Assembly (NCBI GenBank): GCA_018658605.1
Contig: JABHUV010000149.1
Coordinates: 1-13,074 of the forward strand
DNA: 13,074 nucleotides
Direction of reading: 5' to 3'
From: Planctomycetaceae bacterium
Lineage (GTDB): Bacteria; Planctomycetota; Planctomycetia; Pirellulales; Pirellulaceae
Positions 5,983 through 13,074 of this stretch are shown in pieces. The stretch's first letter is position 1; every line of letters begins with the position of its first letter. The translations under genes were made by a program, and so were the position numbers. A model generated the notes under the pieces. The model did not search any database and had not been told where the DNA came from. It was given only the letters and a program-made list of their open reading frames with translations.

Positions 5983-7206
5983 ATGAATCAAACACCAATC
6001 ACAACAACTGACGAGCAACCGGACACGTCGTCTAAGCGAACGGAGTTACAGCGGTTAGCGGAAGTCATGTCAGAAGCACGAATGCAACAAGGCGTGTCGC
6101 TGTGGTCTGATGGGTGGAAGCGTCTAAAACATAACCGTGTGTCGATGATTTCGTTGTGGACATTAGTGGTTATTATTGTGTTGGCAATCGTTACTCCGGC
6201 TCTACCGCTGCAATCACCTATTTTCCAAGATGTCAAACAACGTGAATTATTACCGCCTGAATTCAAAACATTCAAATTGGGCATTGCGGAATATGACGAG
6301 ACTCTCGCTTCCAAGCGGCAAGCACTTCAGGAAATGAGTGCGTCGGATAAGCGGACAGCATTGCAAGCGGAAATTGAAGGATTGGAGGCGCGCCATCCGA
6401 TTAAGGTCTATTGGAATGATCCTAACTTTATCTCGAAGGCAATGATTGAATTTCGGATTTTCATTTTTGGTGATTATTGCATTCCCTCTATTTGTGGCAC
6501 TGACAAACTTGGACGAGATGTTTTGTCACGGGTTTGTTGGGGTTCGCGAGTATCACTTGCTTGTGGCTTAGTCGCTACACTGGTTTCACTACTGATTGGT
6601 GTTAGTTATGGAGCAACTTCAGGCTATTTTGGTGGCCGCATTGACAATATCATGATGCGAATTATTGATGTTGCCTATTCGATTCCATTCATCTTCATTG
6701 TCATATTTATCATGTCATTTTTGTCGGCGCCCAAAGTTCGCGAGACTTTAAACGAATACGGAATTAACCAAATCACAGTGTTCTTTTTGATGATCGGTGC
6801 GATCTATTGGCTGACAATGGCACGGGTTGTTCGGGGGCAAGTGTTGTCCTTGAAGAACGAGCAGTTTATAGATGCCGCCAAGACAATTGGTACGAGTAAG
6901 TGGGGGATTATTTTTAAACATCTAGTGCCCAACGTGATGGGGATTGTGATTGTTTATTTGACACTGACGATACCGGCTGTAATTCGTTTTGAAGCGTTTT
7001 TGTCTTTCTTGGGGATGGGGGTTCAAGCACCTGATATCTCATGGGGGATGTTAGTCAACGAAGGGATTCAAGTGATCACTCCGATTCGAATCTATTGGTG
7101 GATGATTATATTCTCCGGATTCGCCTTGGCGTTAACTTTGTTCTCCTTAAATTTCCTCGGTGATGGAGTTCGTGATGCATTGGATCCCAAGTTAAAGAAC
7201 CGTTAG
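5983..7206 (+). CDS. oppC: ABC transporter permease, OppC type, with periplasmic insertion
   Basis: The second membrane subunit of the importer. It is 407 aa, about 100 more than E. coli OppC (302). Residues 1-50 are a cytoplasmic tail (VSLWSDGWKRLKHNRVSMISL is the OppC_N type). TM1 is at about 55-73. Residues 80-165 form an extra loop, expected outside the membrane, with a charged, helix- or coiled-coil-prone stretch (104-137). It ends in DYCIPSICGTDKLGRDVLSR, in which GTDKLGRDVLSR is the conserved OppC motif; Cys166 and Cys171 could form a disulfide. The BPD_transp_1 domain follows, with coupling loop EQFIDAAKTIGTSKWGIIFKHLVPN and the conserved FLSFLGMGVQAPDISWGMLV and NFLGDGVRDALDPK. The start codon ATG 5983 has no clear Shine-Dalgarno site. 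The operon order supports the role. Confidence 0.93.
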   Translation: MNQTPITTTDEQPDTSSKRTELQRLAEVMSEARMQQGVSLWSDGWKRLKHNRVSMISLWTLVVIIVLAIVTPALPLQSPIFQDVKQRELLPPEFKTFKLGIAEYDETLASKRQALQEMSASDKRTALQAEIEGLEARHPIKVYWNDPNFISKAMIEFRIFIFGDYCIPSICGTDKLGRDVLSRVCWGSRVSLACGLVATLVSLLIGVSYGATSGYFGGRIDNIMMRIIDVAYSIPFIFIVIFIMSFLSAPKVRETLNEYGINQITVFFLMIGAIYWLTMARVVRGQVLSLKNEQFIDAAKTIGTSKWGIIFKHLVPNVMGIVIVYLTLTIPAVIRFEAFLSFLGMGVQAPDISWGMLVNEGIQVITPIRIYWWMIIFSGFALALTLFSLNFLGDGVRDALDPKLKNR

Positions 7207-7280
7207 CCACGAAGAGAGTTTCAAAGCAAGTCGATTATATATCCAGCAGTGATAGATTTAAAGTTTTAAGAAAGTATTCG

Positions 7281-8312
7281 ATGGGCCAGCCCGTATTACA
7301 AGTGAAAAACCTAGCAGTCGAATTTGTGACGGACGACGGGATTGTCCGCGCTGTTAACGACATTAGTTTTGATCTGTACCCGGGGGAAACCTTAGGGATT
7401 GTGGGGGAATCGGGTTCGGGTAAGTCGGTAACCAATTTGACGGTGTTGGGGTTGATTCCACAGCCACCGGGTCGAGTGGTAAGTGGGGAAGTTTTGTTCG
7501 ATGAACAGGATTTACTGGAATTGTCGAATCGTCAATTTCAGACGATACGCGGCAAACGCATTGCGATGATTTTCCAAGACCCGATGACCGCCCTCAATCC
7601 ATTTTTGTCGATCCAGGATCAATTGATTGAAGTCAGTATGTTACATCTTGGGCATACGCGTGCTCAAGCAATCAATCATGCTGTGGAGTTGTTGGAGTTA
7701 GTCGGTATTCCGGCGGCGGCGAGCCGGATCACTGAATACCCGCACCAGTTCAGTGGCGGTATGCGACAACGGGTGATGATAGCGATGGCATTGTCATGTG
7801 AGCCAGATATTCTCATTGCCGATGAACCAACCACTGCATTGGATGTGACGATTCAAGCACAGATTCTGGATTTGCTAAAAGCGATGCAGGACAAACGCGG
7901 GATGGCGATTATTTTTATCACTCATGATTTAGGCGTGGTTGCTAGTATTTGCGACCGTGTCATGGTGATGTATGGTGGTCGCAAAGTCGAACAGGCCGAT
8001 ACTAAGACGTTATTCGTCTCCGCTCGTCATCCTTATACTTTGGGGCTACTGTACTCAGCCCCACGATGGGATCAGCCTCAACAAAAACGGTTACAAGCGA
8101 TCGAGGGGCAGCCACCAGATATGATGAATCTACCAGCGGGCTGCGCATTTGCACCTCGCTGCCAATGGAAAACTGATGAGTGTTTAGCAGCTGTGCCTGA
8201 GCTTGTCAGCATCGTTACCGCAGCCACCGAGTCTCACTTCGTTGCCTGTATCCATGCGGATCAAATCCATCAGGCTAGGGCAACAAGCCCCGAGGAGTTG
8301 CCACATGCCTAA
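7281..8312 (+). CDS. oppD: ABC transporter ATP-binding protein, OppD type
   Basis: A cytoplasmic ATPase that, as a dimer with OppF, powers import. 343 aa. Walker A is GESGSGKS (42-49), the Q-loop is IFQDP (97-101), the signature is FSGGMRQR (157-164), Walker B is ILIADEP (177-183) and the switch His is 215 (THD). The C-terminal oligo_HPY region (about 250-325: RHPYTLGLLYSAPR, then CAFAPRCQWKTDEC) has the spaced cysteines (288, 294, 301 and one near 325) known in OppD/DppD as an iron-sulfur-type cluster site. It starts 74 bases after oppC and its last 8 bases overlap oppF. All catalytic residues are present. Confidence 0.95.
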   Translation: MGQPVLQVKNLAVEFVTDDGIVRAVNDISFDLYPGETLGIVGESGSGKSVTNLTVLGLIPQPPGRVVSGEVLFDEQDLLELSNRQFQTIRGKRIAMIFQDPMTALNPFLSIQDQLIEVSMLHLGHTRAQAINHAVELLELVGIPAAASRITEYPHQFSGGMRQRVMIAMALSCEPDILIADEPTTALDVTIQAQILDLLKAMQDKRGMAIIFITHDLGVVASICDRVMVMYGGRKVEQADTKTLFVSARHPYTLGLLYSAPRWDQPQQKRLQAIEGQPPDMMNLPAGCAFAPRCQWKTDECLAAVPELVSIVTAATESHFVACIHADQIHQARATSPEELPHA

Positions 8313-9345
8313 TTCTGAAAACACAATTTTAAGTGTCAATAATCTCAAAGTGCACTTTCCGGGTAAGCGTAAATTTGGCCAACCTCAGCGTTGGATTCGC
8401 GCGGTCGATGGCATCAATTTTGATGTTAAGGAAGGGGAAACTTTGGGCCTAGTTGGCGAGTCGGGGTGCGGGAAATCAACAACGGCACGAGCCATTTTAA
8501 ATTTGATTCATCGTGGCAAGATACAAGGGACAATTCACCTCAACGGCACACGCATTGATAACTTGTCAGACAGGGCGATGATACCTCATCGTCTGACAGC
8601 GCAAATGGTTTTTCAAGATCCATTTGCATCGCTCAATCCACGTATGATGGTGGGTAATATTATTCGTGAACCGATGGAGAACTATGAATTATTTGGTGAT
8701 GATACGGGGCGCCGTTTAGAGGTTATTCGTTTGATGGAACTTGTGGGGGTAAACCCGCAGTATATGAATCGCTATCCGCACGAGTTTTCCGGTGGACAGC
8801 GACAGCGCATTGGAATCGCTCGAGCTTTGGCAGTTCAACCTAAGTTAATTGTCTGTGATGAAGCAGTTTCGGCATTGGATGTTTCGATTCAAGCTCAGGT
8901 TATAAATCTGTTAATGGATTTACAGCAAAAGCTTGGTGTTTCCTATGTGTTCATTGCCCATGATCTCGCAGTGGTCCGGCACATTGCACATCGTGTAGGA
9001 GTCATGTATCTCGGTAAAATTGTTGAGTTAGCAGATTCCAAAGAGCTCTATGACTTTCCAAAACATCCCTATACGACGGCGTTGCTTTCAGCTGCACCTG
9101 TCCCAGATCCGCTGGTTGATGTTCGTGCAAACCGAATTACACTGACAGGCGAAGTCCCTTCACCAGACATTGAATACGATGGTTGCTCTTTCGCCGATCG
9201 CTGCCCGCAGGTTCTCGGGCATTGTGCCTCTACGATGCCACAATTATCTACGACAGGCCACCAAGTCTCGTGTTTGTTGTACGAAGACGATAATGTTAAT
9301 AGAAGTGACCCACCACAGGCAAACTCAGCAGAAGTGATAGTTTAA
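8305..9345 (+). CDS. oppF: ABC transporter ATP-binding protein, OppF type
   Basis: The partner ATPase of OppD, 346 aa from ATG 8305. Walker A is GESGCGKS (51-58), the Q-loop is VFQDP (102-106), the signature is FSGGQRQR (161-168), Walker B is LIVCDEA (181-187) and the switch His is 219 (AHD). The EAVSALDVS wording is typical of OppF against EPTTALDVT in OppD. The HPY region (about 255-320) ends with [14 protein letters not shown]. The start is chosen because GAGGAG at 8292-8297 lies 7 bases upstream and the alternative in-frame start at 8203 would add 34 residues read within oppD. The stop overlaps the next gene by one base (TAATG). Confidence 0.95.
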   Translation: MPNSENTILSVNNLKVHFPGKRKFGQPQRWIRAVDGINFDVKEGETLGLVGESGCGKSTTARAILNLIHRGKIQGTIHLNGTRIDNLSDRAMIPHRLTAQMVFQDPFASLNPRMMVGNIIREPMENYELFGDDTGRRLEVIRLMELVGVNPQYMNRYPHEFSGGQRQRIGIARALAVQPKLIVCDEAVSALDVSIQAQVINLLMDLQQKLGVSYVFIAHDLAVVRHIAHRVGVMYLGKIVELADSKELYDFPKHPYTTALLSAAPVPDPLVDVRANRITLTGEVPSPDIEYDGCSFADRCPQVLGHCASTMPQLSTTGHQVSCLLYEDDNVNRSDPPQANSAEVIV

Positions 9346-9800
9346 TGTCGGAGCGAACGCAAAAAACCAAAGGCGGGGTAATCGCACTTTGGGGCTTTGT
9401 ATACGTACTATTGATGGTTGCAATTATCTTTAAAATGCTGGACTCGCGCAGTCAAATTCTGAACGCCTCAAGCAATCAACGTGAGATCCAGCAAGCGGGT
9501 TGGGATGACTGGACGAAGTATCGCGGGCAACAGGCTTCGTCGACTAATCAAGTTGCGCCCAATTTGCGAGGAACATTAAACCCTCAGCGGTTACTCGAAG
9601 ATCATTTTGCCATATGTTTGGCCGCGATACTGTTGTTCACCACTTTAATTTATGGTGTTACGATGTACTTGTTTTGTGGGGCCGTTTTGGGTTCGACACA
9701 GGGCCCTGTGACATTAGCGGATGAAATTCGAACTGCACAGGATACACGATCCGTGCACTCGGACGGGAATGCTCCGCAAAAAAAGGAGAGCATTGATTGA
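9345..9800 (+). CDS. Small membrane protein of unknown function, coupled to opp
   Basis: 151 aa, not recognised. Two hydrophobic segments are visible, at about 11-30 (GVIALWGFVYVLLMVAIIFK) and 88-113 (FAICLAAILLFTTLIYGVTMYLF). They are joined by a polar, Gln/Ser/Asn-rich loop of about 55 residues. The short N-terminal tail is basic (RTQKTKG) and the C-terminal tail polar, suggesting both ends lie in the cytoplasm. ATG 9345 overlaps the oppF stop, and its own stop overlaps the next gene, which points to translation coupling with the transporter. It may be an accessory part of the importer or an unrelated passenger; the sequence does not decide. Confidence 0.75.
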   Translation: MSERTQKTKGGVIALWGFVYVLLMVAIIFKMLDSRSQILNASSNQREIQQAGWDDWTKYRGQQASSTNQVAPNLRGTLNPQRLLEDHFAICLAAILLFTTLIYGVTMYLFCGAVLGSTQGPVTLADEIRTAQDTRSVHSDGNAPQKKESID

Positions 9801-10369
9801 TGGAGTCTAAACAAGAAACTCCCCAGCAGTCGCTGGCACAAACGGACTCACAATCGAGTTCAGATGCAGAGAGGACTCAGACCTTTATTCACCCAAGTCT
9901 TCCTTGGGGGTCTTCGATCGGCTCGACCTCGGCGCTTGCCAATAGACCCGAAGTTAATGTTGTTTGTTGGCCGGTAAAATTTTACTGGAAAAAAACGTGG
10001 GCCATTCTATTGAGTTATTTTCTGGGAGCCTGCGTTGTGTACTCACAGACGACTAGTCCGCTAGTAGCTAGTGTCGTTTTGTTCGCGCTAGTTAGTGTGT
10101 CATGGCGTTTGTGGATTCCGATACAATATAGCATTGGCCCCACCGGAATTACTCGGAGTGTCTTTGGTCGGCAACGTCAACTTGGCTGGGCGATGATTCG
10201 TCGAATTAGTCAAGACAGTCGCGGTGTACAAGTATTTTTTGACCGAACACCATCGATACAAAGTATATTACAGTCGTTCTATATAACGGCTGATTCGGCT
10301 GATTTGGAATTATTAATTGGCGCGTTTCACTATTACCTCAGTGGCCGACCTAAAACGCCGACCCATTAA
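9800..10369 (+). CDS. Membrane protein with bacterial PH-like segment, function unknown
   Basis: 189 aa from ATG 9800, which overlaps the previous stop in TGATG. A TTG at 9797 is also possible and would sit closer to the AGGAG at 9784-9788. The first 60 residues are polar and Ser/Gln-rich. Two hydrophobic segments follow, at about 66-82 and 86-106. The rest (about 107-180) reads like a bacterial PH (YcxB/DUF304-like) domain: IQYSIGPTGITRSVFGRQRQLGWAMIRRISQDSRGVQVFFDR, with the usual sequence of a 'response to a G-I-T' strand, a W-x-x-I helix start and later strands. The PH call is by eye and tentative. Gene overlap ties it to the opp operon and its neighbour; what it binds is unknown. Confidence 0.7.
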   Translation: MESKQETPQQSLAQTDSQSSSDAERTQTFIHPSLPWGSSIGSTSALANRPEVNVVCWPVKFYWKKTWAILLSYFLGACVVYSQTTSPLVASVVLFALVSVSWRLWIPIQYSIGPTGITRSVFGRQRQLGWAMIRRISQDSRGVQVFFDRTPSIQSILQSFYITADSADLELLIGAFHYYLSGRPKTPTH

Positions 10370-10438
10370 TATGTTGAAAAGCGCAACGACTCATATGGCA
10401 ATTAGACATTGGATGTGGGACAGACAAGCAGGGTGAAA

Positions 10439-11065
10439 ATGACGGATCACGTATTGGTGTTGGGTACGCACAACCAAAAAAAAAGGTTGGAACTTGAGTC
10501 GTTGTTAGCTCCATTGGGACTCACGCTACGGACTCTTGATGAGTTTCCGGATGCACTAGATGTCGAAGAAACAGGGACGACATTTTCTGAAAACGCTGCA
10601 CTCAAGGCAGTTGAACAAGCGCAGCATTTAGGCCACTGGGTGCTAGGAGAAGATAGTGGCTTATCAGTCGTACCTTTAGGGAATACACCTGGTGTCTATT
10701 CTGCTCGCTACAGTGAAAAAGAAGGACAACCGGCTACGGACGAATTGAATAACGAGAAATTGCTAGCTGAATTGGGTGACTTACCCTTGGCCCAACGGAT
10801 TGCCTTTTATACATGCCACATGGCCATTTCAGACCCGACTGGGAAAATCCGGCTAAGTTGTGAAGAAGTTTGCTATGGACGTATTCGCTTTAGCCCCTCG
10901 GGCAACAACGGTTTTGGATATGATCCGTTGTTTGAGATTGCAGAGTACCATCGTACATTTGGTGAATTGGGTTCGGCAATCAAGTCTGTATTAAGTCATC
11001 GTTCACGGGCGATGCGTAAGATTGTGCCCAGTATCAGGGCGTTGCTCGCCTCCGGTGAATTGTAA
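10439..11065 (+). CDS. rdgB: XTP/dITP diphosphatase (non-canonical purine NTP pyrophosphatase), RdgB/HAM1 family
   Basis: A cytoplasmic enzyme that hydrolyses dITP, XTP and related triphosphates to the monophosphate plus pyrophosphate, keeping deaminated purines out of DNA and RNA. From ATG 10439 it is 208 aa, close to the family norm of about 200. The nucleotide/metal motif is THNQKKRLE (10-18), then EETGTTFSENAALKA (43-57), the catalytic-region EDSGL (71-75), GVYSARY (85-91), FGYDPLF (159-165) and the SHR motif at 186-188. Where most relatives have Lys-Asn before ISHR, this has Lys-Ser. The start is chosen for AGGG six bases upstream; an in-frame alternative at 10409 adds 10 residues. It lies 69 bases after the opp-linked genes and may share their transcript. 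Confidence 0.93.
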   Translation: MTDHVLVLGTHNQKKRLELESLLAPLGLTLRTLDEFPDALDVEETGTTFSENAALKAVEQAQHLGHWVLGEDSGLSVVPLGNTPGVYSARYSEKEGQPATDELNNEKLLAELGDLPLAQRIAFYTCHMAISDPTGKIRLSCEEVCYGRIRFSPSGNNGFGYDPLFEIAEYHRTFGELGSAIKSVLSHRSRAMRKIVPSIRALLASGEL

Positions 11066-11100
11066 ATCGGTCTTTTGTTTTAAGTACCAGTTTGTTAATC

Positions 11101-11128
11101 TTGACACCGCGCAAAACTGCCGTATTTA
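11101..11128 (+). promoter_or_regulatory. Possible sigma-70 promoter of the secreted SPOR-like gene
   Basis: A perfect -35 hexamer TTGACA at 11101-11106 is followed after 16 bases by TATTTA (11123-11128), a poor -10. It lies about 40 bases before the chosen ATG of the next gene, and would make that gene independent of rdgB. Confidence 0.3.
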
Positions 11129-11169
11129 CAACCTCTTACTCCACTGATGTAAACTCATTAGGTGCCTAC

Positions 11170-12285
11170 ATGAAAACGAAATTAGTTTTGTTAGCGATTG
11201 CTATCAGCTTGTTACCAAGCTCGACATTTGAATCGCAACTCCAAGCGGAATCACCATTCGATCATATTTTTTTTCCATTCAAGAAGGTCGATGCGAACCC
11301 GAATATAGACTATCGTGTTACGGACAAGCAGGGGCCGTGGATGGTGTTAGCGACTTCGTTTCACGGCGAGGGCGCCGAACAGCAGGCTCGTCAATTAGTA
11401 TTAGAGTTGCGCCGCGAACATAAGTTAGAAGCATTCACGCATCGGAAAACCTATGACTATACCGATCGCGTTGAAGGTCGCGGAGTGGATAAATACGGTC
11501 AGCCTAAGTCGATGGTTTATAACAAGGGGCACCGGTTCAATGAAGTTGCCGTCATGGTTGGTAATTTTGAATCGGTTAAATCTGACGATGCCCAAGCTTT
11601 GCTCGAAAAAATCAAATACTTGCGACCCCACGTTCTCGATCGAGCAAAAGACGAAGGGACGAATCAAGTATATGCGGGATTGCGGAGCATTCAGAATAAA
11701 TTGAATTTGAATCCAGAGCGTCACGAGCGTGGTTCGATGGGCCGCGCATTTATTACTCGCAATCCAACAATTCCGGCTGAGTACTTTACTCAGAATGCAC
11801 TCGACCCGTTTGTTGAGCGGTTGAATGACGGAGTGGAATATAGTTTGTTGGACAACCCAGGGAAATATACGGTTCAAGTGGCAACGTTTCGGGGCAAAGT
11901 CGTTTACGACATTGAAAAAGGATATGACAAGGATGCCAAGGTATCGGATGCTCTCGTTAAAGCTGCCGAGAATGCTCATCGTTTAGTTACCGCATTACGA
12001 AAACAGAACATTGAAGCCTATGAATTCCATGACCGCAATGAGAGCATTGTTACCGTTGGTAGTTTTGACCGCGTTGGCGTACGTCAACTTGATGGCAAGT
12101 TTCAATTTGATCCGACTGTTTATAAGATTATGAGCATTTATAAGGCACAACGTGTGTCAATCAACAACAGCAGTCAGTCCAGTTTCCGACCACGGGCATT
12201 GAACGGTATTTCGTTTGATATTCAACCTCGTCCAGCGTTTGTACCAAAGGGTAGTATTGGCTCGAGTTTTCTCAGCCGTTTTTAG
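11170..12285 (+). CDS. Secreted protein with two SPOR-like segments
   Basis: 371 aa from ATG 11170. Residues 1-26 are a signal peptide (MKTK, hydrophobic core LVLLAIAISLLPSS, likely cleavage after LQA). An earlier TTG at 11092 would bury this peptide and is rejected. Two halves resemble SPOR or similar sporulation/cell-division repeats. The first (about 55-135) has GPWMVLATSFHGEGAEQQARQLVLELRREHKLEAFT and then VAVMVGNFES. The second (about 230-305) has YTVQVATFRG, a helix AAENAHRLVTALRKQNIEAY, then ESIVTVGSFDRVG. The pattern 'V-x-V/L-A-T-F ... helix with L-R-x-x ... V-x-V-G-x-F' is that of SPOR domains, which bind denuded peptidoglycan; here this is by eye. A serine-rich, arginine-containing tail follows. 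Probably periplasmic or cell-surface; exact role unknown. Confidence 0.8.
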   Translation: MKTKLVLLAIAISLLPSSTFESQLQAESPFDHIFFPFKKVDANPNIDYRVTDKQGPWMVLATSFHGEGAEQQARQLVLELRREHKLEAFTHRKTYDYTDRVEGRGVDKYGQPKSMVYNKGHRFNEVAVMVGNFESVKSDDAQALLEKIKYLRPHVLDRAKDEGTNQVYAGLRSIQNKLNLNPERHERGSMGRAFITRNPTIPAEYFTQNALDPFVERLNDGVEYSLLDNPGKYTVQVATFRGKVVYDIEKGYDKDAKVSDALVKAAENAHRLVTALRKQNIEAYEFHDRNESIVTVGSFDRVGVRQLDGKFQFDPTVYKIMSIYKAQRVSINNSSQSSFRPRALNGISFDIQPRPAFVPKGSIGSSFLSRF

Positions 12286-12331
12286 AGTATGTTTGTGTTC
12301 GTCTGGCGAGCTGTGAGAATGACAAAAATGT

Positions 12332-13074
12332 CTACGAAGTAATGACCGTTGCATAGATTCGGTCATCTGCCGTTGCGGTGGCAGTTACTTCAATGAGTTG
12401 TCCGATGGGGTTCTTATTTCCCGTCTGTTTTGTCGGATCTGATAGCTTTGGGGTCCAAGGGAACTCAATGGGTGCATACCTACAGGAAGTGCCTACATAG
12501 TGTTGTGGTTTGTCACAATCTTCCGCTTCGACTAGTACTTCAAGATTTTTACCGATTAGACTCTGATAGTACGCCGTTTGTAACTCTTTACCCAGCGTTG
12601 CAATTTCACGCCCGCGTTGTTTTTTTAGTGATTTTGGCAATTGATTGTCCATGTCGGCCGCGGGAGTTCCTTTTCGAGCAGAGAAGGGAAACACGTGGAT
12701 TTTAGAGAAGGCGGCGGACCGAATGGTTGCGAGGCCCTCGGCAAATTCAGCATCTGTTTCACCAGGAAATCCTGTAATAATGTCGGTAGTAATGGCCGGG
12801 GTATCGAGAGTGTCACGTACGAGATTACAGCGTTGCAGGAATGTCTGAGTGCCCCAGCGTCGCCGCATTCTTCGGAGCACTGCATCAGATCCACTTTGCA
12901 GACAAATATGTAAATGCGGAACGATTTTCGCTGCATGTTCACCGAGCACAGCGATCAGTTCACGTGTAACTTCGGTTGCTTCAATGCTGGAAATTCGAAT
13001 CCGGAAGTCTCCAGGCAGCATAGCGATTTGGCGTGTAAGATCAGCCAGCCGAATCCATTGCTCACGTGGTTTAC
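12332..13074 (-). CDS. mtaB: MtaB-type tRNA methylthiotransferase (C-terminal part, cut by the window edge)
   Basis: A radical-SAM enzyme that adds a methylthio group to modified A37 (ms2t6A) of tRNAs reading ANN codons. About 246 codons are visible, roughly the C-terminal half; the frame stays open to the window edge (KPREQWIRLADLTRQIAMLPG precedes the first internal Met), so the N-terminal domain and the CxxxCxxC cluster lie outside. Visible family motifs are RIRISSIE, HLHICLQSGSDAVLRRMRRRW, TTDIITGFPGETDAEF and FSKIHVFPFSARKGTPAADM; the last is more like MtaB than MiaB or RimO. A TRAM-like RNA-binding domain covers about the last 75 residues (from LIGKNLEVLVEAED). It converges on the SPOR-like gene with 46 bases between stops and no obvious terminator. 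MtaB is preferred, MiaB-like is the alternative. Confidence 0.88.
   Translation of the reverse strand, partial: KPREQWIRLADLTRQIAMLPGDFRIRISSIEATEVTRELIAVLGEHAAKIVPHLHICLQSGSDAVLRRMRRRWGTQTFLQRCNLVRDTLDTPAITTDIITGFPGETDAEFAEGLATIRSAAFSKIHVFPFSARKGTPAADMDNQLPKSLKKQRGREIATLGKELQTAYYQSLIGKNLEVLVEAEDCDKPQHYVGTSCRYAPIEFPWTPKLSDPTKQTGNKNPIGQLIEVTATATADDRIYATVITS

Noticed and set aside
8203..8304. Longer N-terminus for oppF
   Set aside because: It would be read within oppD, shows no family similarity, and ATG 8305 has GAGGAG at the right distance.
11092..11169. Upstream TTG start of the SPOR-like gene
   Set aside because: It would place the signal peptide inside the protein; ATG 11170 gives a normal signal peptide at the N-terminus.
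11425..11979. 184-residue frame antisense to the SPOR-like gene
   Set aside because: It lacks any recognisable motif and lies wholly opposite a well-supported secreted protein; most likely a shadow.

Overview
The window looks like chromosomal DNA of a moderate-GC (by eye about 45-50%) Gram-negative-type bacterium, most likely a member of the Planctomycetota. The clues are the form of Rex (wording such as RLSLYLREAQHLLRDG and VRKDFAHFGQFGHPGIGY), an OppA that appears membrane-anchored and carries a large insertion, mostly weak Shine-Dalgarno sites, and a set of lineage-type hypothetical proteins. This assignment is inference from protein wording, not a search result. No insertion sequence, CRISPR array, phage gene or origin was found.

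Layout. 1-464 holds no confident gene but contains strong inverted repeats, including a 17-bp bulged long-range stem (66-84 with 148-164) that competes with a local palindrome; this may be a structured RNA. 465-1124 is rex, the NAD(H)-sensing repressor, with a hairpin after it. 1230-1396 is a compact tRNA-Gln(UUG) unit with a -10 box, the tRNA and a classic intrinsic terminator. 1433-1930 is a short SpoU/TrmH-type RNA 2'-O-methyltransferase. On the minus strand, 2047-2550 is an ArsR-family winged-helix regulator transcribed away from the next operon.

2908-9345 is a complete oligopeptide-type ABC importer in the order A-B-C-D-F. The substrate-binding protein has an N-terminal membrane anchor, no lipobox, and an insertion of about 120 residues. 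OppC has an insertion of about 85 residues on the outer face of the membrane. Two small membrane proteins follow with 1-base stop/start overlaps (9345-9800 and 9800-10369, the second with a bacterial-PH-like segment), so they are probably translated with the transporter. Next come rdgB/ITPase (10439-11065), which cleans up non-canonical purine triphosphates, and a secreted protein with two SPOR-like halves (11170-12285). The window ends in the C-terminal part of an MtaB-type radical-SAM tRNA methylthiotransferase on the minus strand (12332-13074, cut by the window edge).

The genes read as housekeeping and uptake functions: redox control, tRNA supply and modification, peptide import, nucleotide sanitation and envelope. 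No obvious new defence or mobile system is present. The items most worth following are the bistable structure upstream of rex, the paired insertions in OppA and OppC, the two coupled membrane proteins, and the palindromes near arsR and in the arsR/opp divergent region.
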